64,000 bases of DNA from Fratercula arctica (lineage: Eukaryota > Chordata > Aves > Charadriiformes > Alcidae): positions 7,702,501-7,766,500 of the forward strand of contig CANTUZ010000005.1 of the NCBI GenBank assembly GCA_947846985.1. The letters are read 5' to 3'. Below the pieces are notes generated by a model that was not told where the DNA came from, did no database searches, and saw only the letters and a program-made list of their open reading frames with translations. The first letter of the stretch is position 1; every line of letters starts with the position of its first letter. Both the position numbers and the translations under genes were made by a program. This document shows positions 24,337-35,965 of the stretch, piece by piece.

Positions 24337-26953
24337 CTAACCAGAAAGGAAAAGCTTCTCAATACATCGTGTTTAAAATCCTGAATAACCATGCCAGATA
24401 CGCAAGTAGAGAGTTCTTAGACTAAAAGAACATATTTTTTAGCCATTAACATCGAGATAAGAAGCATGTTTTCATTAAGATGGAAAGAATAATTAAACAA
24501 CTTCTGGGCTGACAGACACTGCGAAATAAGCTACTCATTGTAGGCACTCAAAGACTGAAAATTCTTAGAAAACTGTGGAGAAAAACAGTCTTCCCACACA
24601 AAAATAATAGTCAGGAAGTGACAACTTCATCAGTAGTACTATTTTACAGGTTTGCAGCCCAGAGCCTGTTTATAACTGTTGCTTGTTTAACAAGATTACT
24701 TTTGCTCCTGTTAATGAATCAGATAGATAGAAAACAGTATAATGACAATGAAATTGCGGCTTATTTAGTCTGTACCTGATGCTCTTTCTTGAGGCAGTTC
24801 ATGTCATGTGGCTCTTGCCCTGTGTTTGCAAAACAGTAGGAAACGAGAAACTTAGACTTACTTGAACTAAAATAGCATAGAAAGTTATAGACATATTCTG
24901 TGTCAAATAGATACTTTGTTTTCTAACCTGTGATTTTTGTTTTTAAATAGTTAAGTTGTTTATTTTTAGAAAAATGTTTGTCAGCTGAGGGACTAATGGT
25001 AAGTGGGACATTGTTCTGTTTTCAGTGGTGCAATGATTATGGACACCTAATGGTTTTTATAATGACATCTTAAATGGTTTATTGTAGACTGTCCTCTTAA
25101 CTATTTTAGATCACAATGAGAAATACCCAACATCAGGTTTTGCATCATATGATCAAGATGTTGCAAAGGATCTCTCCTAACTTGAGGAGTTAATAGATAG
25201 TAATTTTGTTGTCGTCTGTGTGATAGCTTTAGTTTATCTGGGAAGTAATCCAGGAAAAACAAGGTCAGAAGGTGTTTCCCTGAAAGGAGGTATATCTAGA
25301 CAAGGTGACAATACACCTCCTCAGTGTTGAGTGAAAGATGGATTGGGATTGTTCATTAATCTTTTACCAAATGCCATTTCTTTGGCAGAAGACAAAAGTT
25401 GCACAAGAGAGTTAGAGACCTTAGAAAGAACTGAAGAATAATCTAAGTAGGGGAAGGGAATAGGAAGACACTATTTCGAAAGTGTAATTTATGCCCTTTT
25501 ATAATTAGATTAGAAAGCATGCTGGTATGATACCTTTATTCTAGACTAGATTCTCTTGCATGTGAGCATGGATTTTATTATATTCAGGAACAATCCAAAC
25601 CAGACTTCCAAAATTTATCTGCTGGGGGGTTTTTTGTGGGATGACTTTTAACAACACTGGCTGCATGGAGATTAAGTGAGCAGTAGTGAATATTTCTATT
25701 AAAAAAGAAGAAAACATAGGAGGGTCTAATGATAGAGACAAGCCTGTTATCATAGTTTGAAAATTAACCTTACAAAGAGAAAAGATGGAGACAAATGAAC
25801 AGCTCTGCTTTCTAGAGTGCAAATAACTTGTCAAGCTGTCAAAGAGAATGGTTTTGTCATTTATCAGATTGTTCTATGCTTAAACTTATGCTTAAACCTT
25901 CTGTCAGTCACTTTTGACCCACTTGTTTAGTTTTCAAACATTCTGTAGACTACCTGCGGGAGAAGACCTTTAACAAATGGTGATTTCCTCTAAAGCATAG
26001 TTTACTTTAAGAAGCATTTTCCAATCCATATGAGATTGTAAACTTTAAAGGAAAATAGGAAGATGAAAGTTTAGCTGGAGAAATCCATTGGTAAACATAC
26101 TGATTTTTATGACTTTTTAATTAGAAAATGATAATTCTGTAGCTTTCCTAGAATAGCAGTTTTGTAGCAGATATGCTACAACTACTTTTTTAATTTACAC
26201 CTTTTTTTCATGCTTTTCCATTTGTTCTTTTGCTTTCTTTCTTACACTCTTCAGTTAATTTGGTTGTTTTTGTCTTTCCTTTCTTGCTCTTACTTCCTTA
26301 ACTACAACACCATATGAAGCCAGAGAAAACCTTGCTAGCTCATAGCGTTGCTTAGCAATGTCATGCATCTCTTGTTGTCTGTTATGAAGCCATGGTATCC
26401 TGGTCTTTCAACAAAGATTGCTACATCACTACTTTGCTATAGGTCCAATTTTTTCCCTGAGATTTCTGATAAGAGATGATGTGTCTAGACAGCATACATA
26501 AGAGATTACCTTCTATCCATTATAATATAATTAGACCAAGCCATACTAAAGCTCACCAAGATTTTATGTTTAAAAGGTCAACAGCTTTTATTCCATATTT
26601 CAAAGATAAGCACCTTACATTGTGCTTAATATGTAGAGTGCTGTGCTTGAAAGAAAAGGAACTTCAAAAGATTTCTCCTTCTATTATATCATTCAAAATA
26701 GACATTTGATACTGTAATACGTCCATTTTAACTTCTGTGATTCATGGAGCTAGAGATAAAAATAGGTCAGCTATGCCCCTACTGGTACAAGATTATTCCC
26801 TGAAATATATTTTCTATTTCTAAGTCCAGAGTAGATTTAACTATCTCTAGTGAGGATTTACATTTATTAAACTGGAGGGCTGTTCTTTGGTGGTCTAATA
26901 TATTATCATTTATTATTTGTATTATGGCAGAAATTGGAGAGCTCAACTGAAAT
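24337..26953. other. Unique AT-rich noncoding DNA
   Basis: I see no gene, repeat end or RNA. Frames at minus 25541-25834 and plus 26476-26709 are short and without recognisable motifs. Confidence 0.6.
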
Positions 26954-27180
26954 TAGGATCCCACTGTGCAAGGTACTCCATGAACACATAACATGAAGTA
27001 ATTTTTCCCCTGAAGGGTTTACAGTTTAAATAGATAAAACAAACACTGAGAAAGTGGCCATACCAATATCCCCATTTTAGTAAAGCACAACTAAAGCAAT
27101 GAGAGATGAGCTGCTCCTGGGCTTGCTGATAATATGTATAACAGACCTGATAAGTGAGTCCAGAGCTGCTGCATTCTAGC
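26954..27180 (-). repeat. Ancient MIR/LINE-like amniote repeat
   Basis: The plus strand contains ordered matches to the reverse complement of MIR-type repeats: AATATCCCCATTTTAG, AGCAATGAGAGATGAG, CTTGC, CAGACCTGA, and AGTCCAGAGCTGCTGCATTC against GACTCCAGAGCCCGTGCTC. Upstream, 26954-27042 (GTGCAAGGTACTCCATGAACAC, CCCTGAAGGGTTTACAGTTTAAATAGATAAAAC) resembles a tail seen in old reptile and bird repeats. Divergence is high. The two parts may be one element or two neighbours. Confidence 0.45.
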
Positions 27181-27525
27181 CTTGTGCATTACCTAGAAAC
27201 AGGTTTTTGTGATTGAAGTCAGCTGTCCTTGGAGGATTTGACTACTGGATTATTTTTTTTTCTTTAATCTCTTGCCTGTTTTGGGGTTTATAAAATTCAC
27301 CAGATTACTCTGAATTATGCAATTTCCAGTGTTAAATAGTCCTGCTCATTAACTATACCACTCAAACATCTCAAGAAACTTATCAGGCAACCCACTTTTT
27401 TAGATCTCCTCCTATTGTTCACCAAAATGTACTTGTTGAGTTTTTCCTTTTTATTTTTCCCCTTTCTCTGCCAGGTCATTTCTCACTCTTCTCCGAGTTC
27501 ATTTTATTTTTCTTTAGCTTTGTAA
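27181..27525. other. Noncoding, pyrimidine-rich
   Basis: I see nothing recognisable. T-rich and CT-rich patches occur at about 27250-27266 and 27440-27520. Confidence 0.5.
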
Positions 27526-27590
27526 TTCAGAATTCCCAGAATTGAATGCAGTATCACTGAACAGTTTTGCCAAAGTTCCACAAAATAGAG
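27526..27590 (-). mobile_element. Possible very old CR1/L3-like fragment
   Basis: TTCCCAGAATTGAATGCAGTATCACTGA followed by CAGTTTTGCCAAAGTTCCACAAAATAGAG resembles, on the minus strand, the CR1 ORF2 segment that reads CCAGAACTGGACACAGTACTCC in younger copies. It is short and diverged, so family and extent are uncertain. Confidence 0.28.
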
Positions 27591-27777
27591 AAGCTGGCTT
27601 TAGTTTTTCCAAGTAATCACTGGCTGGCATATTATATAACTGGAAATATTTCTCCTTGCAAATATTTATCTGCCTTGTAAAGATCAGTAAGGCAAATCTA
27701 AACTAAAACAATAGGGCATGGTTCTAAACAGCTTAGTGTTATAAAGCTAGCATATCAAGTTTGCAGACTTTTAAAAA

Positions 27778-27782
27778 CAAAC
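27778..27782. repeat. Left target-site duplication (CAAAC)
   Basis: CAAAC immediately precedes the LTR terminus TGTCGTGG and is repeated exactly after the other terminus at 28376-28380. A 5-bp duplication is the direct mark of retroviral integrase. Confidence 0.85.
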
Positions 27783-28375
27783 TGTCGTGGTTTAACCCTG
27801 GACGGCAGCTAAGCACCACACAGCTGCTCACTCACTCTCCATCGGTGGGATGGGGGAGAGAGTCAGAAGGGTAAAAGTGAGAAAACTTGTGGGTTAAGAT
27901 AAAGACAGTTTAATAAGTAGAGCGAAAGCCACATGCACAAGGAAAGCAAAATAAGGAATTCGTTCACTATTTCCCATCGGCAGGCAGGTGTTCAGCCATC
28001 TCCAGGAAAGCTGGGCTCTGTCACGTATAATAGTTACTTGGGAAGACAAATGCCATCACTCTGAATGTCCTGCTTTCCTTCTTCTTCCCCCAGCTTTTAT
28101 TGCTGAGCATGACATCACATGGTATGGAACATCCCTTTGGTGGTTGGGGTCAACTGTCCCCACTGTGTCCCCTCCCAACTTCTTGTGCACTCCCAGCCTA
28201 CTCACTGGCAGGGTGGTTTGAGGAGCAGAAAAGACCTTGACTCTGTGTAAGCACTGCTCAGCAATAATGAAAATATCCCTGTATTATCAACGCTGTTTTC
28301 AGCACAAATCCAAAACATAGCCCCATACTAGCTACTATGAAGAAAATTAACTCTATCCCAGCCAAAACCAGCACA
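27783..28375 (-). mobile_element. Solo LTR of an avian endogenous retrovirus
   Basis: A 593-bp element starts TG and ends CA on the plus strand, flanked by the 5-bp duplication CAAAC. Both ends match a family common in neoavian genomes (TGTCGTGGTTTAACCC at one end, CCAGCCAAAACCAGCACA at the other). Transcriptional sense is taken as the minus strand. There, a TATA-like AATAAAAGC (28093-28103) is followed by the polyadenylation signal ATTAAA (27909-27914), a CTCAACCCA-type R/U5 region, and U5 ending GGTTAAACCACGACA. TGACATCA at 28110-28117 looks like a CRE (TGACGTCA) that lost its CpG. There is no internal gag, pol or env and no second LTR, so it arose by LTR-LTR recombination. Confidence 0.92.
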
Positions 28376-28380
28376 CAAAC
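28376..28380. repeat. Right target-site duplication (CAAAC)
   Basis: Exact copy of the 5 bp that precede the LTR. The exact match of both sides shows that the insertion site has not been rearranged. Confidence 0.85.
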
Positions 28381-31300
28381 TTATTTCTTTTTGGCCAACA
28401 TAGTTGAGAGCATCTCTTCAGTACTACAGATAAGTCTTGTTTTGCTGATGTGTTTTGTTTATTAGGCTTTTCTAGCAAGATAATGATGTATTCTGGGACA
28501 TAATGATCTGTATCATTACTTGTCTGACAGTGGATTTTGAGGCATACCTAAAAAGTTCCTTCTTAAACATATTTAAGAATACCTTTTCAATAACAAGAAG
28601 GCAGTGTTATATATGCCCATTCTGTGGTAACTGATAGGGAGGTAAGGGCTTACCAACCTTCTGCTCCTTATTCTATCTGGAAAAGCAGGATAAAAATTGA
28701 ATTGGGAATATATATTGAGAGCACAGTTTGTACGCTGAATGTTGTCAGACCTGAACTAGGAAACAGTTGAGGAATGACCGTTGAGATTTGGCTGTTTTAC
28801 AGTGATTTCATGGTTGTTTCTTGTTGTGATTGATGCCTTCAGTCGACTAGTGTGTGAAGTTGTTGAACACGCTTTTCATCAAGGACATGCAGCTTGCCAT
28901 TTATGGACCTAATGTGGTAGCAGCCATACAGGACAGGGTGTTACTGCCAGTAGGCTGTGAGTAGTGGGCACAGAATTAACCATTTCAGAAGTCAAGTTGG
29001 GAGGACTAAAACAGATGTTTCATTGGTGATTGTTGTTTTTACTTGGAAAAATGTAATTAGTAAATTAAATAAATTTTCCTCCTCTTAAACAATGATTTAC
29101 AGAATTTAATTCAATGTTATAGTAAAAAGAATTTAATGTATACTACCCATCTGTTTTTATCTTCAAGTCATCTACACTTCCTCTTACCTTCTTGCAGCCT
29201 TTTGCAAACCTCTCTTCACAGATGCTAAGCCTTCAAATAAAATCAAAGACTTACCATTATTAGACCTAATATGCAAATTACAATGGTCATATTTTGCTTT
29301 TTCACATTCAATACAATTTTCTTAAGTATTTTCATAAATAAAAATGTGAGGAGGAAATCAGAATTATTTGGAATGAAAGTCAAAATATTTCTTTAGCATA
29401 TTCCCAAGTGAGATCTCTGCCATATCAAAATTTTGGAATACAAGCTTTCAATTTCCAAGTAACTTCACAGTGACAAAAGAAACTAACAAAACATGGAACA
29501 GAACATCCCTTCTGAGGTATTCCTAACCGTATTATACGCACTTGCCACGCACTATCCTTTTTTCCTCATCAGTTGCTGAAAATACTTCCAGCAACTCTCC
29601 CCCAGTATAACATTCTTTGCGGGGTGGCAATGCCGTGAAAGGGAGTCTATTCACGTCTCTATTAATTTTTTTCTTTTCTCAGTTTGGACTAATACATCTA
29701 CCCCCTCTCACCCAACCAGTGATGTATGTTCTGATTTAACATTGAGACAACAGGAGAGAAAATGGCAGCAGATTTCAATATGTTAGCAGCAGAAAGAATG
29801 CTAACAGCTCACTGTTTTGGGGAAAAATAGAAGCCAGTGTCTTCAGGCTCAGACATCTGTTTCGTACAATTTGCCAAGAAATGCCATAGCTGTGAGCTTT
29901 AGTATCATTAATTAACATAATATAGCTAGTATTGAAGTGATTGTTTTAAAAGATTAAAGAAAATACGTTGTATGTGTATTTTGTGTTTTCTCATACGCTG
30001 CTAAGTTTTCATTATTCTTCTTCACAATTGCCGCTGCTGACTTATTTAATCATTTGTTTGTTTTGCTCAGAACTGATGATGCTATAATGATACTATGCTG
30101 TGCATCTTCTTAATCTATAACAAACTACTGAAAGGCAATTAGTGCTGTCAGGCACACTTAGCAGCCACTGATGCAAACTTTTGTTCTACAGCATACTTTG
30201 TTGTTCAGCCAGCTTTCTCCAAGACCATGGTGCCCTCCAGCCAGCAATGAATCAGTAACTAATGCAACACAACTGTGGTACCAACTGTGCAAGTTAAGCA
30301 AGGAAGTGATTGCTTTTGTCTGTGTTTTAGTTCCTTATACTCTTTACTCTGCCTACAGTAGAGGCTTTACGATTTAGGTTGGTCCTGGAGCAGCTGCTGT
30401 GTGCAGCTCAACCACAGAACAGGAAAAAATGTAGACTCTAAAATGAACATACAATATTTATTACGTGTATGGGTTGGCTTTTATTCTTAGAGTGCCTTGT
30501 TTTCCTTCTTTTCTCATTCCTGGAGTAGTGCCTCAGATGCAAAACAAGAATGCTACAGTTGAGAGATACACAATTGAGTCTAGCGTATCAAGGCTTATTC
30601 TTGCTGCATTGCATTCCATGTCTTCCTCTTCTACCCCTTGTTTGTGGGAATATGTGTAATCTGCATAGTTCAGTCAGTCCACGTATTTTTTGTATGTTGC
30701 CCCCATAATCCTGCCTCCTGCTTCATGGGTTAGTCAGATTTTAAGCGTCAGTTAGAAATTCAGTGTTAACTGCCCTAAATTCTTTTTATTTTCCTAAGCA
30801 TGTTGCTGGTGCATAAAGGCCATAATGAAGAAATCAAATTGAATCTGCACTGAGGCCTTGAAGAGTTGACTAGCCTGTGTTATTAAAAATAATGCAAAAA
30901 ATATTTAATTTCTTTTTTTAATCTTGTATTTTATAGCTTAATTTTTTTAATTCTAATGGAAAAAAATTATTTAATCACAACAGTTATTTTCAGTAGGCAG
31001 TAGATACTGCAGCAACGGTGAAACCCTGGTTGATAATCTTACTGGACAGTACCTGTCATTGTTTGTTAGTTATTTACAATTTTTCAAATATAGTCAGGTC
31101 TTTATATTACTGTTTTAACTTACACAGGATATAGGAAATTGCAAATATTGTAACGTGGCTTAAAATCAGGTCAAAGGGAGGCATATCTTTTTTTTTTCCC
31201 CAATGGAATTTGAAAATGTGCATGATCTGTCCTACCTATCTCGGAAGTTACACCATGTAAAAATGTTAATTTAAACATCAGCATTAGAAAAGCACCCTGC

Positions 31301-32206
31301 TTACTTGAGGACATATTTTTATTTTCATAAAACCTACACCATGAATTTTAAGCTGATTATGCAGGTTTACTAGTCTAACTTCCTATGTAGACATACTCAA
31401 GGTTACAGCTTCGTGTTACAGCTGAGTTAATATAAAATCATGCTGTTATCAAAATGGTGATTGGATTCAGCTGGCTGCTGCTTGATCAGCTGTAAGGAAG
31501 ACAGACATAAGAGTATAATATGAGCTGGACTGGAGCAGAACATCCTTCCTAGACCATGGTGAGCTTTAGAGTAGTTGAGCTCTAACTTCAAACTTTCTTC
31601 TTATTCTGAGATGGGAGTGCTGCTTTCATTTTGCTTTTGTTATTCAAAAATCTTCCTGTGTGGCACAGGAAAAAAAAAGTAAAAATCCATGGAAACAAGT
31701 ATAGTTTATAGCTGATTGTGTGCCTCTGTTGGTAAGAATAACAATTCTTCCTCAGGTGGTTAAGGCTTACAATTACTTATAACTTGTTACTAACAGAACT
31801 AAAGAATTTGTACCAGGTACTGGCAGATGTGGTAATAAGGGTTCTTGTAACCACCAAAATGAGAGAGAAAGAATGATCTGAAGATGAGGGGTTTGGAAGA
31901 TCCTGACTAAGTGTTGTCTATATAGACCATACACAGATATATATATAGGCCATGCTACAGATTTTCTGTGTTTTTCTGGACAAATATAGTGTAGTTTTCT
32001 ATCTTTCTGTATTACTGAAGGATTTGTAAAATATCACATAATGGGACCCTCAATGGGTGAGATGAAAATAATCAAACAAAATAAAAATTTGTCTAGATTG
32101 TCTTTTTGAATTGTTAGAAAAATAACCTAACCATTACATATTTAAATATGTGTCTATACAAGGGGTGTGCGTATATCCTTGTCCTTGACTACTTGACACT
32201 TGACAC
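28381..32206. other. Unique AT-rich noncoding DNA
   Basis: No gene is supported. Frames at 30171-30377 and 30465-30659 on the plus strand are short and unrecognised. A (TA)-rich stretch lies at 31936-31947. The small tandem ACTTGACACTTGACACTT at 32191-32208 sits at the left edge of the next CR1. Confidence 0.6.
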
Positions 32207-32353
32207 TTCCCATCCCTGGAAGTGTTCAAGGCCAGGCTGGATGGGACTTTGAGCAGCCTGGTCTAGTGGGAGGTGTCCCTGCCCGTGGCAGGGTGTTGGA
32301 ACTAGATGATCTTTAAGGTCCCTTCCAACCCAAACCATTCTATGATTCTATGA
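32207..32353 (+). mobile_element. CR1 LINE 3' end, 5' truncated
   Basis: The sequence reads CCATCCCTGGAAGTGTTCAA, GGCCAGGCTGGATGGGACTT, GTGGGAGGTGTCCCTGCCC, GATGATCTTTAAGGTCCC and ends in ATTCTATGATTCTATGA. This is the complete CR1 3' untranslated region of the common avian type, including the stem-loop around GGTCCCTTCCAACC that the CR1 reverse transcriptase recognises. Only the last 147 bp were copied, which is typical 5' truncation. It looks fairly young. Confidence 0.96.
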
Positions 32354-35300
32354 AATAGTGATGATTTGTGAAACGCGTTGGAGAAAGAAACCATAGGCTA
32401 TGATAGCTGTATTAATAAATTTGAAAGAAAAAAAATAAAATAGGGAAATAGCATCTATTTTTTTCCAAAAGAATTGAAAGCTATTTTATACATAATAGTT
32501 CTGGTGGAAGTATCAGCCAAGCTACTTTCTTGAAGTCTTAGCGGTCAGGTTATAAGTCATTAGATGGAATTTTCCATTCACAGTAATATAATTAAGTTGC
32601 ATTTGAACATCTTATTACATGAAGACATGCAACTGAGTGGGATTCGTCAAGAGTCTTTGCAGTTAGCTCACATAAAGAAGTTATTTCTCTTTTGGCCCAT
32701 CATCAGGTCTGAGTATAGTGTCAGACATCTGATTAACACAGAAAATCATAGGCTTGCTGAATCATTTGATATTTCTTGGAGAATAAAGGGGACTATAAAA
32801 GAGAACATGAATAATTCATATACAGGACTACCCAAAGTAATTTTCTGATGATGTGATTTCTCCCCCCTTTCTGAAATGAACTTTTCTTTTAAAAGCCAGC
32901 GTGATAAAAGTGCATTTCTGTAGTGCGGAGACGTCTTCCTTTTCAAATGTTTATCTTATAAAGCAGAAGTGTCACAAATGTTGAAAATAGGAAGAAGAGA
33001 GACAAAAATAAATTGGAATTTCTTTACCACAGAGAACTGTAGGGTGTGAAAATAAACTGACTTGTTATTTCAGGAGATTTAGTCATGACAGCAGAAAACT
33101 ATACTTTCAGTGGAGGGTACAACTAATTTTTAAGAGCATCACCCTGTCACAAAATGTAAACTGCGAACTTGGCATGGTATTTTCCTTCCGCGGAGTGCTT
33201 GGGAGGAGATGAAAAATAGAATCCTCCCCAGTCTGCTTCATTGCCACAGCTACATTTAATGGACCGTGCTGGGGTGCTAAGAAATACAATCTGGAAAATT
33301 TTGCTCTAGTGGTTTAACATGTTAAAGTCCTGAGTGTTTTTTCTGCTATCTCATCTCTAGGTTACCATCTCCATTTAAGTGTTAGCAGACAAAAAGTCTT
33401 AAGCAGATTAAGTCTGTTACTATCCTTACCCTTCCTATTTTCCAGGCTCTCCCTGATTTTTGAGTCTGTATATCCTTATTACAACGCTTTTTACTGTTAT
33501 CATGTGAAGTGCTTATGCACAATAGAGGCTTGAGCCTCCCTAAACAAAGGTTCCTGGCAAGCAATAGAAATTGTTATCTCTGGAGAAAAATAATAATCTT
33601 GTTTTGTAATATCAAGTGCAATGGAATAGGCTTTTGTGATGAATTAGCAGAGCAATCTGGGAATACTGGAGGGTGAGGAAGAGAATCTGCTGCTTTGCTT
33701 CTGTTTGAGGACGGTAGGCGGAAAAAGGTGCCATCTTGACTGTTGGAATACTGCAACATCTGGTGAGGATTACAGATGAAAAACTGGTACCTGGATAAAA
33801 ACAATAGAAGGAAAATAAGTAAAATGAGGAGAAGGTGATATAGGGGTAACTACACTTGAGGTTGTGAGGAAGATGATGTGTAAAAACCCTGTGAGTGGGT
33901 TACGCTCATGCAGCTGTGATGGTTTTACTCGTATGTGCTGAAACCAGTTTGATAACTTGTTGTGTTCATTGAAGAGATAGGATTTGAGTCCTTCATTTTT
34001 GTCATCCTTTATAAAATAATAATCTCTTATTGAGCTTTTTTTCTGCACACAAATATTATACTACTTTTCTGTGTAGACTCAAATTGTACTTATTACATTT
34101 CCATAGTATTGTTGCAGTTATCTCAGTATAAATACACTTTTTGTAGTACAGATTATTTCCACATGGAAAGGGGAAAAAACCCCACTGTGGTTGGTTGAAG
34201 GTGCCATTATAACAATACAACAGTATCTGCACTGGGGCTGTACTGTGTTGTGCCTGTCTCATTTGGGGATGTAATGCCTTAACCTAACAGTTACACTGAA
34301 AACCATGAGTAACTCATGGAATCCAATTTAAAAAAATCAACAACGGTATAGCACTTGAGTGAGTGATAATAGAGACTTGGAAGGGGCTTGAGTCAAAGAC
34401 ATTGCACTGGCAGTGCCTGCAGCACTTCCTACTAAAGTGATGGAATAAAAAGCATGCGAGAGAGCATCACAGCACACTGTAAAATGTAATTAGATACAGG
34501 TGTATAAGTAAATGGGTAGGTTGACTTGTGGCTCGTCTGTTTCTAGTAGTAACAAAAGGTTTCTCTAGTAATTATCCTGAAGCTGGATTCTCATATAAAA
34601 CTTGGGAGCTTTATATATATGTATGTATTTCATCTTGTATTATTAGTCAGAAGCCTCTGGAAAGAGTCAGAAACCATAAAACAGCTTCTGCTGTGATCAG
34701 GGGAATTTTTAACCCTTTGGGGAAAACCACACAAAACAGAAAGGCAAGTCCTGATTTTGAGGGGGTGGGTGGTGGGAGGTAGAAACAGGAGAGCAGAAGG
34801 TACTCAAGTTTTTGTTGTTGTTTGTTTTGTTCGTTTTTTCATTGAGTCTATTGATAAAAAGCTCAAAGGCTGCTTGGCAGTGACCTCAGTCCTGTTCATA
34901 TGACCAGGGGAATGCAGGCGGGAAGCTAAAGCTTGCGTTTAGTCAGTGATCTGTGAATAACCCTCAGTCCCTTAATGACGTGAGAGGAGCCTCCAAAGGG
35001 AGACAGTGAGTCAGAGAGAAGGAGGCACAGAGATTGCTTGAACAACCATTAGCACGTCATTGGTAATCCCAGCGACACCTTTCATATCCCTGGCGTTTGT
35101 CTCAATGCACTCTATTGAAGGCTGGTACTATGTTTTATTTAAGGCTTTCTCACTGCCTTCTGGAGATGTGTGTGTTACTGTAGCCTGACTGATTGGATGT
35201 CGGTTATGTTTACTAACACTCTGAGATCCTGCAAGAGAGGGGAATCTGTGGAATTTCTACCACAGCTGAATACCCCTGGAATGAATCTGCATTTTATATT

Positions 35301-35868
35301 AGACGCAAGGAACTGAGAGGGTATCCAAATCAACACGCAAATGAAAGAAATCTTTTATAGAACATTTAAGTTGCCACACTGCAGAACAAAAAGTTACCTT
35401 GATGTAGTATTACCCAGCTATGCTTCTGCCTGCTTGTTGTCATCTAGTAAGAATCTTGTGATAACGTACTGTGTATACTGGTGAGGAATGCTAATCTTGT
35501 GTGTTTTGCATCTCTGCTGAGCATTTGTGTTCATCTGAAAAGCTGCCTAGAAGCTGGACAAAGGAAAGATCAAGCCAAAAGCTTTTCAGAGGAATAAGGG
35601 CAGAGACCCTTTTGGGATAATGCTTCTTCGTCATTCAGAAGAAATATATTGTTTGGGGAGAGGCGGGGGGAAGTGACAACACAGCAACAAAAGTTGCCAC
35701 AGGGTGAAGGTGGCTGTTTTAAGAGGCAAAGTTTATGATGTGGTTCCATAGCTCTTAAGGTTGATCAAAATTACGGCTCATACAGTCCTTTCCCAACCAT
35801 CTGTCCCTCATTGATGCTTCTTCTGACTGCATGGTTCAGCTTTCCATTTAGTCACCACTTCAATGGTT
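32354..35868. other. Unique noncoding DNA with a motif-dense patch near 35.0 kb
   Basis: No gene is supported. Between about 34870 and 35110 the base composition is more balanced and several activator-type motifs cluster (entered separately). Elsewhere only short unrecognised frames and A/T-rich sequence are seen. Confidence 0.55.
34976..35063. promoter_or_regulatory. Cluster of CRE/AP-1/CCAAT-like motifs
   Basis: Within 88 bp lie TGACGTGA (34976-34983, one base from the CRE TGACGTCA), TGAGTCA (35007-35013, a perfect AP-1 site), CACGTCAT (35053-35060, a CRE half-site on the other strand) and ATTGG (35059-35063, reversed CCAAT). Such short motifs arise by chance, so this is only a candidate enhancer. 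Confidence 0.25.
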
Positions 35869-35965
35869 GACCCTGAGTAAGTACTCTCCTTAATGACTCA
35901 GTTTCTTTGTTTGTCAAATGCCGTGCTAGTAATCATGGAAATAACATAACTAGTATTCACCTGAA
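35869..35965 (+). repeat. Ancient MIR-like repeat remnant
   Basis: Ordered matches to MIR: GACCCTGAGTAAGTACTCTC against GACCTTGGGCAAGTTACTTA, then TGACTCAGTTTCTTTGTTTG against TGCCTCAGTTTCCTCATCTG, then TCAAATG, and TAATCATGGAAATAACATAACTAG against the ATAATAATA region. This is the clearest of the MIR-like copies in the window. Confidence 0.5.
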
